This document shows positions 1 to 8,031 of a DNA stretch of 20,864 nt, piece after piece. The notes below the pieces were generated by a model. The model worked only from the letters and a program-made list of their open reading frames with translations, did not search any database and had not been told where the DNA came from. The stretch is from Chara braunii. Taxonomy: Eukaryota; Streptophyta; Charophyceae; Charales; Characeae. The stretch covers positions 269,625 to 290,488 of the forward strand of contig BFEA01000848.1 of the NCBI GenBank assembly GCA_003427395.1, read 5' to 3'. The stretch's first letter is position 1, and the number at the start of each line of letters is the position of its first letter. Both the position numbers and the translations under genes were made by a program.

Positions 1-960
1 ATGAATGATTGTTGGGACTTCTGTGGAGAGAATTCAGTGAATTGTGTATTCTGTCACTTTGCTTCTCTGAGTCTTCCGCTGCGTTTCCTTTTCTGTGACC
101 CTCCACTACCTCTCCCCTTCCTTTTGTGCATGTATGGGCGTGTACGGGAGTTCCAGTGAGTGAGTGTTAATACAATTTCAACAGACAATCATGTTCATAA
201 CACCCCTGTGTCCAGGCAATGCAAAGCATGCTACAGCCTCGTCCGTACTATTTTTTGCCTCGCGTACATGGCGAGTCGGTTTCCCCGCCGGAGTATTTTT
301 AACGATAGTCCACTGCACGTCGATCCCCCATAAGGCTGACTCACCCCACACCCCTCGCTGCGCAGCAGGGGCTTCAAAGGGCAATGCGGCAAATTATGCG
401 TGCTCTACTCCCTTGGGTTGGCATGGTGACCGTGACCCGTGCTTCGTCCAGGGCCCTTCAGAGGCACCGCCCTTTCCCACCAGATGTGCCACCAGGAAGA
501 ATGTTGAATCTCAAGGTAGAGCGCTCACGACTGTTGAACCAGAAGAGGACTCTCAAGCCGAACTCTCTTCCTCGCGGTAAGAAGAGATTGAGATGGGAAG
601 ATAAGGTAAGGGAACAATGTACCTCAAGACAACTGTGCCCCCAACTGCAGATTTCTCACCAATTGAGCTGGCGTGAATTTTGATGACCGGTCATAGCCTC
701 GGTACCATACACAATACAATGCAGCGCCACCTCAGCCAAAATGCCACATCAGCATGCCCTTATCATTTCACACACACCTGTTGTCGCCACATCAAACAGT
801 GTTGTCGCCACAGCCTTCCGGTCACACTCCCCTCTACCCGGGAGTGACCAACCAAGCCAGCGTCAGAGTATCCTTACCGCACAGAAGCTTCGTCAGCGCA
901 CCAAGTAACCAAGATAGCAGCGCCTGTATGGCGATATCCGAACCAGCTCCGATACCGAAT
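1..960 (-). mobile_element. Element A: leader/internal fragment of a Ty3/gypsy retrotransposon
   Basis: Read on the minus strand, about 265-960 matches the leaders downstream of the 5' LTRs of the two plus-strand gypsy copies in this window. The matching blocks include the gggggcagct block (near 637-660) and the block with the tandem GGTCAC motif (near 400-470, matching 4570-4655 and 13380-13445). A degraded match to the TATA-like and cggcgggga stretch lies near 270-310. Bases 1-264 show no clear match to anything else here and no convincing coding frame. The element runs off the left edge, so its coding part is not visible. The short ORFs on both strands have no domain and are treated as spurious. 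Confidence 0.75.
946..957 (-). promoter_or_regulatory. Primer-binding site of element A (initiator-Met tRNA type)
   Basis: On the minus strand this reads CGGTATCGGAGC, three bases past the LTR end. It matches TGGTATCGGAGC at 4106-4117 and TGGTATCGGAGT at 12904-12915. The usual plant initiator-Met primer site is TGGTATCAGAGC, so the fit is good but not exact. Confidence 0.7.
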
Positions 961-2035
961 TGCAAGGAAAATGAGCGACAGCGATAGGCAGAAAACCAAA
1001 TTGCAATATCACACTGTAGACCAGATAGTCGTGTACCAAGCAGAAAGCAAAATGCACCGAGATACCAGCCAAATAAGAGCAATACAATGAACTCAAATGG
1101 CAATGTCGACACTCTCTCACCACACCAACATAGTATCCAATGTCGCTCTTCTCTGATTGGCGCACAGCGCCCAGCCTGTCCTACTCAGCCGACACTAGCC
1201 TACTCTACGTATATGCAACAGGAGTCACTTCGATCTGAAGACCAATGTACGTGATGACGTCGCTGATGCAGACTGCCAGCATACGCCAGGTACGTGCCTC
1301 CCCTCCTCTAACGTCACCGCTCGCGTCCCCAATGTGTGCATCCCCGACACCCGAAGACCACCATCGTCCACACCAGCCTCCTCTCACGCAGCCCGACTAT
1401 GGCCGCCGTGCGCCCGCTGCCACCGCAGCGCCCTCCTCACCTCATGTGCCCGCGTGGGCTCGCTGGCCAGTGCATGCGCAGCATGCTAGCGAGACAAAGC
1501 AGCCACGTGGCCGCCTTGCCTGCACAGGCCAGAATGTCCTCACCCTGGGCGCTCACCTTCCTATATGGAAAGTGAGCCCGGGCTCTGGCTGGGCTGGGCC
1601 TGACGTGTAGGGGCCCAGTAGCTTCACGTCGGGCCAAACTGTCTGCGCCCAGGCCCATTCAGACAGTTGGGTGGGACCGCAGCATAGAGGCTGCCCAACA
1701 GTGCGGCGTGGCTGCTGTCGCACGCTGTTTTCTCATTGGCCGAGAGAGGCCCAGTCACGTTGCTCCCTGCGCTCTCATTGGCCGAGAGCCTCTGGCCACC
1801 TCGCTGCTGGGCTGAGCCCAGAGGTTCAGCATGTTGTGCTCAGACAGGCAGGGTCCTGTAACCAACTGGCGCGTGGTAACTCTCTTGCGCCCAATAATGC
1901 AGATATGGCAAAAATGGGGGCCCCATGTCGGATTCAGCCCCGCCTTCACTTAGGGTGGGCACCATACTTGCTGGGGGGCCCATAGGCAGCGGCAGGCTGC
2001 GGCCAAGCGGCTTATGTGAGGGCTCATTCCTCGCA
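961..2035 (-). repeat. LTR of element A (minus strand)
   Basis: On the minus strand the LTR starts TGCGAGGAATGAGCCCTCA at 2035, parallel to TGTGAGGAACAAGCCCTCA in element B. It ends CCTTGCA at 961, directly before the primer site. The body shares patches with the other LTRs, such as the cggccatagtcgggctg stretch near 1390-1410, but is clearly diverged. It contains several GGCCCA/TGGGCC hexamers. Orientation shows it is the 5' LTR of an element extending left. No partner LTR is in view, so no target duplication can be tested. Confidence 0.75.
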
Positions 2036-2060
2036 AATCAATCAATTAGGGTTCAGCCTC

Positions 2061-2097
2061 CTGATGACTCAGTGAAACTCTGACGAAACAGTTTGTC
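2061..2097 (+). ncRNA. Hammerhead-ribozyme-like core, copy 1
   Basis: The order of parts fits a hammerhead core: CTGATGA (2061-2067), a stem II hairpin CTCAG/CTGAC around a TGAAACT loop (2068-2084), GAAAC (2085-2089), a short AGTTT loop, and GTC (2095-2097) as the expected cleavage triplet. This implies a two-base-pair stem III (AC/GT), as in type I hammerheads of some retroelements. Weak points are a C-C mismatch closing stem II and no clean stem I between the 5' flank and the bases after GTC. It is probably a decayed or partial copy, and activity is not implied. Confidence 0.4.
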
Positions 2098-2144
2098 ACA
2101 GCCCCTCGATTGCTGTCCTCTTCTCCCCGGGCAGTTCTGTTTGA

Positions 2145-2178
<34 letters not shown>

Positions 2179-2285
2179 TATGTATGTAAATTCCGACGAA
2201 ACAGTTTGTCACAGCCCCTTGTTTGTTGTCCTCTTCTCCCTCTCTGCCTACAGTTTACCGGGCAGCTCACGATATATGTATATAT
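2081..2285 (+). repeat. Tandem repeat pair flanking an (AT)n run
   Basis: A unit beginning GACGAAACAGTTTGTCACAG at 2082 recurs at 2195. In both copies it is followed by a gtcctcttctccc stretch, a gggcagtt/gggcagct motif and then acgatata running into AT-rich sequence. The second copy carries only the 3' half of the hammerhead-like motif, with GTC at 2208-2210. The two copies are separated by pure (AT)n. Confidence 0.7.
2147..2176. repeat. (AT)15 microsatellite
   Basis: Fifteen uninterrupted AT units lie between the two halves of the tandem repeat pair. Confidence 0.97.
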
Positions 2286-2363
2286 AAAAATTCAAGAAAG
2301 AAAAAAAAAAAACATGATTAATTGAATGATTGATTGGTTCCAGGGGGTCGCCCCCCCCCACGT

Positions 2364-2390
2364 GCACACACACACGCACACACACACACG

Positions 2391-2422
<32 letters not shown>

Positions 2423-2480
2423 CCCATACACACCCACGCACACCCACCCACACACACACACATACACATGCACACACTGC
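2364..2480. repeat. (CA)n microsatellite, first array
   Basis: Imperfect CA repeats with CG, CCCA and TACA interruptions. The array ends immediately before hammerhead-like copy 2. Confidence 0.95.
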
Positions 2481-2494
2481 CAGGGTTCAACCTC

Positions 2495-2537
2495 GTGATG
2501 AGTCGGTGAAAGTCCGACGAAACAGTCTGGAACAGTC
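2495..2537 (+). ncRNA. Hammerhead-ribozyme-like core, copy 2
   Basis: GTGATGA (2495-2501) is followed by a perfect five-base-pair stem II, GTCGG/CCGAC, around a TGAAAGT loop (2502-2518). GAAAC follows at 2519-2523, and GTC at 2535-2537 could be the cleavage triplet. The stem II and GAAAC half closely resembles classic hammerheads. The first core base is G where C is required for activity, and I cannot build a good stem I. The 5' flank (gggttcaacctc) matches that of copy 1 (gggttcagcctc), so the two share ancestry. The unit sits exactly between two (CA)n arrays. Confidence 0.4.
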
Positions 2538-2569
2538 GTGCCTTTTTTGAGTGCATATCGAATATGAAA

Positions 2570-2656
2570 ACACACACACACACACGTGCACACACTTGCA
2601 CACTCGCACACACACACACACGCTTGCACACACACTCGCACACACACACGCACACA

Positions 2657-2733
<77 letters not shown>

Positions 2734-2734
2734 N

Positions 2735-2820
<86 letters not shown>

Positions 2821-2823
2821 CGT
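2570..2823. repeat. Compound (CA)n-(CT)n-(CG)n microsatellite
   Basis: CA repeats (about 2570-2660) switch abruptly to about 145 bases of pure CT (2661-2804, one N at 2734) and then to about 18 bases of CG (2805-2822). A short GAGAGAGACAGAGA stretch follows. Alternating CA and CG can adopt Z-DNA, and the CT tract can form triplex DNA. Confidence 0.95.
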
Positions 2824-2847
2824 GCGCACAGAGAGAGACAGAGACAG

Positions 2848-2874
2848 AGGGAGCCCGTGTGCTCCCTCACACGG
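2848..2874. other. Two overlapping, mutually exclusive hairpins
   Basis: AGGGAGC (2848-2854) pairs with GCTCCCT (2861-2867). CCGTGTG (2855-2861) pairs with CACACGG (2868-2874). Each is a perfect seven-base stem with a six-base loop, and the two cannot form together. No function is assigned. Confidence 0.6.
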
Positions 2875-2996
2875 CGGCGCGCTGATGTGCGCCATTTTCT
2901 TTTTTTTTTTTTAACCAAGCAACCAACGGATAAGTCAATCACAATCAATCAATCAATCAATCAACCTTTTTTCCCTTTTTTTTTGCTCTTTTTAAA

Positions 2997-3000
2997 GTTT
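2997..3000. repeat. Target site duplication of element B, left copy (GTTT)
   Basis: GTTT immediately precedes the TG start of the 5' LTR and is repeated right after the CA end of the 3' LTR at 11957-11960. An A lies on the outer side of the left copy and is also the last LTR base on the right, so the duplication could be read as five bases, AGTTT. Confidence 0.8.
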
Positions 3001-4102
3001 TGTGAGGAACAAGCCCTCAAGTGCCCCTATCAGACATCACATTGTTCTGGGCCAAGGCCCCAGCAAGCCAAGTGCCCGCCCTCAGTGAAGGCGGGCCTGA
3101 ATATTCGTCACAGGCCAAATTCGACATTTCCATATGTGGGTATTCAGGCTCTTGCAGCGCGTCAGTTGGTTGAGTGAACGCGCGAGCCTCACTAAGCTGC
3201 GCCGTACAGTTGGCCCAGGCCTCGAAAGTTGTGCCTGGGCACCTATACACCAAAGCAGGGCCGATACATTGAGAAGCAGGCCGTCGGCCTTTGGAAAAGC
3301 AGTACAGCCGACGCACCTACCTGGGGGCCCTGCGCAGATGCAGCTAACAGCCCAAGCCCGGAGACTCAGGCCGCGCCCAACTGTAAAGGGGCCAGGCCCT
3401 CAACTGTAAGTTTCGACCTGGGCACAGGATCTGAGGCCCAACTGGAAGCTACTGGAAGCTTCCAGCCAGGCCACACGCAGCATGCAGCAGGCTGCCACTT
3501 CCATAAAGGAAGTGAGGCAGCCCAGGCCAGGCATTCTGGGCCAGCGCTGGCAATGCGGAAGTGCTGCTGCGCGCTCGCTTGATGCTGCGCTGCTGCCAAG
3601 GGCGCTGACGGGCGCGAGAGGTGAGGTGGGGAGCTGCAGGGCAGCTGGGCGCAGGCGGCCATAGCCGGGCTGCTAGGCGCCACGGGGTACAGCGGATGAT
3701 CGGGTGGTCTTCAGGGAGTGAGGCGCTGTGTGGGGTAATCAAGGTCTGATTGAGGGTGACGAGATACGTACCTGGTACATGAAGAGAGGTCGCCGATGGT
3801 GTGGACAGTCATGTACATTGGTCTTCGTGAGCCGAAGTGATCCTGTTGTGTGAACCAGCTGTAGAGTAGGATAGTATGGTAGAGTAGGCTGGGCACTGTA
3901 CGCCAGACAGAGAGAGCGACTCTGGATACTGTGTTGGTGTGGCCTACGGGCTTGGACATTGGCTCAATACTTCATTGTATTGCTCTCTATGGATGGTTTT
4001 CTCAGTGCATTTGTACTCTCTACTTGGGATACTACTACTTGCTCAGCTGTGTGATTTCGCAACTTGGTTTTATGTATATCGCTCACACTCATATTCCTTG
4101 CA
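3001..4102 (+). repeat. 5' LTR of element B
   Basis: Starts TGTGAGGAAC and ends CCTTGCA. It is nearly identical to 10914-11956 along its whole length. It keeps a 60-base segment (3887-3946) that the 3' LTR has lost. It has repeated GGCCCA/TGGGCC hexamers (near 3050, 3210, 3437, 3537) and short inverted repeats such as gcccgccctcagtgaaggcgggc. The ORFs inside it on both strands have no domain and recur in the 3' LTR only because the LTRs match. Confidence 0.93.
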
Positions 4103-4105
4103 ATT

Positions 4106-4117
4106 TGGTATCGGAGC
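4106..4117 (+). promoter_or_regulatory. Primer-binding site of element B
   Basis: TGGTATCGGAGC begins three bases after the 5' LTR. It is complementary, with one mismatch, to the 3' end of plant-type initiator methionine tRNA, the usual first-strand primer of many Ty3/gypsy elements. Confidence 0.8.
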
Positions 4118-5334
4118 TGGTTGTGATCACCGCTTACCTGACACCGGTGACATTGTAACTTGGTGCGCTGAGGATGCTTCATGTGCAGTGAGAATACTTT
4201 GCCGCTGGGTGATTAGCGGGGCCTAGGTAGAGAGGCCAGCTGCTGGAAGGCTGTGGCGACAGCGTGGGAGCTGTGGCGACAGCGGATGTATACATGATGA
4301 TGAGAGTATGCTAACGTGGCATTTTGGCTGAGGTGGCACTACATTGCGTTGTGGGTGGTACCGAGGCTATTGACCGGTCATCGAAATGCACATCAGCCCA
4401 ATTGGTGAGAAATCTGTGGTTGGGGGCAGCTATCTCCAGGTACGTTGTTCCCATTCCTTATCTACCCTCTCAATCTCTTCTTACCGTGAGGAAGTGAGTC
4501 CAACTTGAGTGTCCTCTCTTTGGTAAGGAGTCGTGTGCGCTCTATCTTGAGAGACGACATTCTTCCCAGTGGCGCATCTGGCAGGAGAGGGCGGTGCCTC
4601 TGAAGGGCCCTGGTCGAAGCACGTGGGTCACGGTCACCATGCCAACCCAATGGGATTAGTACACGCATGCGATGGCTGCTTTGTCCATTGAGGCTCTTTG
4701 CTGCGCTGATAGAAGGGGTGTGCAGACTGACCAGTCCTATTGAGACGCTCGCAGACCGTCTATAAACATTTCTGGTTGGGGTCTGAACTGTTCACTGGTT
4801 GTGATCGTCGTCCTGTTTGCGACGTTAAATAATTCCTGAGGAGATGGGGGCTCTCCTTAAATCCCTCCTGATCAGCCAGATCATTCAGACGTAAGGCTCG
4901 TTGCACGCGAGGGTAAACAAAGGGGCAGGCTGGTCATAAGCATACTTCTTGGGCACAGGGATGGACCGTGGTTGCACACCTTAGACACTGCAGCTTGATG
5001 ATGCTCACAGGTACGTTGGATACAGGGGAAGGGGATTCCAATTGTGAACTCAACTGTACATCCCTGACATGTCCATTGTGTATACATCTGCTCACATTAG
5101 TTTGAGTTTTATTTTGATTAGTTGGTTGACCGACTGCTGACACCTAACAGACAGACTAGAGATAGGACTGTAATCTACCATAGTCAATTCTTCTCAAATC
5201 TTACGTGCAGACTAATCAGAATAAGACTTAGGCAATGTGTATAGTTTGAGTAGATGTTGTTGATGCCGCTTGACTAGTAGGCTAGGTAACTCGCCGGACA
5301 TTTATTTTTATTTTTTTTAGATCCGGTCAGACGC
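4118..5334 (+). other. Long untranslated leader of element B
   Basis: About 1.2 kb without a convincing coding frame lies between the primer site and gag. Blocks at 4380-4440, 4480-4660 and 4755-4915 match the leader of element C (13195-13705), and parts match element A. The 4755-4840 block has a TATA-like tctataaac followed about 50 bases later by a nearly invariant stretch containing a short GTCG/CGAC hairpin. A polypyrimidine run ending in TTTTAG (about 5307-5320) just before gag could be a splice acceptor, but I cannot identify a donor. Confidence 0.7.
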
Positions 5335-7224
5335 ATGTTGCGGTACGTTCCAGCGAGGACATTAGTGCAGACAGCGTCTGCCTATCCTATAAGTGGATCA
5401 GAGGGTGGTGAAGGTGCAGATGACGATAGGAGGTTAACAAGGCTAACATCCCTTAGAATCCCTAGAGTGTTTCAGACCCTACAACCGGGAGAAGAGAGAA
5501 GATTAAGGGCTGAAGCTAAGGCCCATAATCTTGAGGCTGCAAGAGAAGCAGCAGCTGCTAGAGCGGTAGCAATGAGTAATGATACTTCCGCAGCAACTGC
5601 TGCGAACTCAACTGGTCAAGGGCTAGGCATGCCGACCAGTTCACAGTCAATCTCATCTCCGGTACGTCAGGGGTTGGCACTAGTCAAATGGCGGGCTCGC
5701 AGTTCAGCTCGCCACCTCCACGCACCCAGGAGCAGATGGAGCTCCAGCAAGTAGAGAGGATCCGCTTAAGGTTAGAGGAGGAACTTAGACAAGCTACTAA
5801 GAGAGAGAAAGAGATCAAAGAGAGAAGTGTCAGACTAGAGAATAGGGAGACAGACATGGCTGCGCTAGAGGCATTAGATGACACTGCCCTAAACACTACA
5901 GGAAAGATCCTGAAGCCAAGCGTCCTCTCCATGCATGCGTACATAGACAACAAGATGGACGCCATGCAGGATACTCTAGACCAGATCCTACAAGCGCTAC
6001 ATAAGCCAGGGATCCGGCCAGCAGCTCTACCATCGCTGCCACTCTCAGCGATGACAGGTCTCTATGCTGCTCAGTCTACACCACCACCAAGTGTATCATC
6101 AACAATACCTTTATCTCAGACTGTTGCTTCTTCATCTTCTGGTCCAGCGACTGCTGCTACACCACAGTCTCCATCTGTCTCACAACAAGGACAACAATAT
6201 CCTTGGTACCCCAAGACCCCACTGAACCCACCTGCAACCTTCTCAGGAGATACGAAGGATGAGGCTCTCGACACATGGTTGAGAACGGTGCCAGTGTGGG
6301 TAAAGGTAAAGAGGACATTGATAGAGGAGGAAGTGATTACTGCTGCATCCTACTTAGAGGGTTCAGCAGCCCGTTGGCTAAACGGATTGATTGCTTCAAA
6401 AGGGCTTCGGCAGGAACATGCATGATTGGGCGCAGACCCATACTCTTGAAAGCTTTATGGATTTAGTGGAGGCTCGTTGGCACAACCCTCAGCAGGCACA
6501 GATAGCCACTGACAGGCTCTTGAAACTTGATACTAGAAAGTACAAGTCAGTGCGGGAACTTACCACAGTCGTTGAGCACCTGATCGTCGTCCCGGGAGTG
6601 GAGTACAATCCACAGGTCTTGCAGACCATGTTCCTGAGATGTCTTCCCACAGACATTAGGAATTTATTAGCCAGCGAGGCTCGATGCGAGTATCACACAT
6701 TTGAGTCATTCAGCAAGAAGGCCCTAGACTTAGAGGCTACGCTGGGTGGAGCTCAAACCCCTTCTACGGATGGGAGAAAGAAGAAGACTCCACAAGAGTG
6801 GAAGAAAAAGGGTAGTCGATTGATGATGGTTGATTCCGATGGGAATCAAACCGAGATCGATGATGTTTCTGATCTTGTGGAGGGTTCAGAGTTTGACGGC
6901 GAGGAGAGTGCTGAGGGTAGCAACCTCGCCGCCGTAGTTAAGACTAAGGCAGGTGGCCGCAGGAAGGGCGGTCAGCAAAGGAGTCAGGGGCAGGCCGCCA
7001 ACCCAAACAAAATTGTCGCTTGGGTTAGAGCAGGTCTGGATCAAGATGTGTGGCGGGACCGTTGGAGTCGTGGTGCTTGTATTAACTGTGGTGAGTATGG
7101 TCACACACAGTTCAAATGCAAGAACCCGAAGGTCTCGCAGAAGATCGCTCCTAAGGGTGGGTTCTCTTCTTCTCAGTCTAGGGCCTCTACGAGCTCCAGC
7201 TCGGGAAACACTAAGGGCCAGTAG
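5335..7224 (+). pseudogene. gag: gag of element B (capsid/nucleocapsid), two frameshifts
   Basis: Gag packages the RNA in the virus-like particle. The N-terminal part (5335 to about 5680) is Ala/Glu/Arg-rich with a coiled-coil look. The next part (frame starting at 5688) has a charged helical stretch, a Ser/Pro/Gln-rich linker and then the start of the retrotransposon gag domain (PATFSGDTKDEALDTWL). The frame changes again near 6400-6420 and continues with the rest of the gag domain, an acidic linker, a basic GRRKGG stretch and one CCHC zinc knuckle, CINCGEYGHTQFKC (7078-7119). The last part returns to the frame of the first, so the two shifts compensate. The 5335 start is the first ATG in that frame and is uncertain. 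Gag ends in a stop, with protease downstream in another frame in the ancestral order. Confidence 0.8.
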
Positions 7225-7320
7225 AAGTTATAGCTGCTTCTACACTCGTTGAAGCGGGTGAAGTACCCTCCCCGTTTCAAGAGATGGCCAAAGTTATTGA
7301 CTCCTTAGTCCCCCCGCAAA

Positions 7321-8031
7321 GTAGTCATGGAAGATCCTATTCATGGCGTGCTGGAATGTACCCGGCGCATTGCAAAGGCCAAAGGGCATCACCACAAACT
7401 CGTACAGACCGTACCTGGTCTGAAATGCCGTTTTGTGTTAGTCCTCTGGTCTAATGGCAATCTGATGGTAGCCGGATTTTAAGTCTATCTTTGTGTAGTA
7501 CTTACATGCCTGTACCCTATCCAATAGGTCGTCGATGCGTGGTAGAGGCTCTGCGTTCTTAACGATGATGACATTGAGGCCTCTATAATCAATGCACATC
7601 CTTAGTGTTCCCCCTTTCTTTGGAACGAATAAGACAGGTGAGCCATAGGGAGAAGTGCTAGGCCGAATCCAACCCTTCTCTGTGAGCTCTCTCAATTGCC
7701 GCCGAAGTTCGTCCAACTCGGCTGGGGCCATCCTATAGATTCTTCCCTTAGGTGTTTTACTACCGGGGATGATCTCTATGGCATGGACAATCTCCCTGTC
7801 TACGACTCCTGTAGGCTCCTCGAACAGATCAGGGTACTTGGCGNNGATGGTCTCTATCTNTGGGGGTGTNNTNANGGCCTCCCCTTTTGCAGAGACATAG
7901 ACTAAGTACATTCCTTCCTCTGGGTTCTGTTTATAATAGTTATAAAAGGCAGATGCGCATAAGCACCCATAGGAGTCTACTAACCTACTAGCTTTGTATT
8001 TGGCCAGCCTCACGGTTCTCCCACTAGGCAA
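7321..8031 (-). pseudogene. pol: Reverse transcriptase N-terminal part of element B, inverted
   Basis: On the minus strand this is the front of the gypsy reverse transcriptase. It reads KYPDLFEE and GSKTPKGRIYRM, then GWIRPSTSPYGSPVLFVPKKG, MCIDYRGLN, the motif A stretch YYTKIDLKSGYHQI with the first catalytic Asp, and after an in-frame TAA (7438-7440) [25 protein letters not shown], motif B. It ends MNRIFHDY at the left inversion breakpoint. The rest, starting FVVVYRDD, lies at 8515 on the plus strand. Seven Ns (7844-7875) fall in the linker before the reverse transcriptase core. A TAG at 8032-8034 separates it from protease in the same frame. Confidence 0.88.

Larger units (their letters stand above)
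2036..3000. repeat. Low-complexity island between element A and element B
   Basis: This stretch has no credible gene. It holds an (AT)n run, two (CA)n arrays, a long (CT)n array ending in (CG)n, short AATC repeats (about 2940-2965) and T-rich runs up to the 5' LTR of element B. Ribozyme-like units sit between the arrays and are listed separately. The long Leu-Ser, Arg-Glu and His-Thr ORFs here are translations of microsatellites. The single N at 2734 inside the CT array suggests that the array length may be unreliable. Confidence 0.85.

Noticed and set aside
2358-2660. CRISPR-like array
   Set aside because: The regular spacing comes from CA dinucleotides. There are no unique spacers, and the context is eukaryotic.
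2248-3177. Long ORFs on both strands rich in Leu-Ser, Arg-Glu, His-Thr and Cys-Val
   Set aside because: They are six-frame translations of CA, CT and CG microsatellites, contain an N and have no domain.
3017-3742. ORFs of 90-117 codons on both strands of the 5' LTR, repeated at 10930-11683
   Set aside because: Their repetition is explained by the LTR pair. Both strands are open because of GC-rich composition, and frames shift between the copies.
4462-4668. Minus-strand ORF resembling the plus-strand ORF at 384-683
   Set aside because: Both are translations of the same leader block in opposite orientations. There is no domain and no conserved start or stop.
5300-5325. Splice acceptor before gag
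   Set aside because: Only a polypyrimidine run and TAG are visible. No donor or spliced product can be supported, so it is only mentioned in the leader entry.
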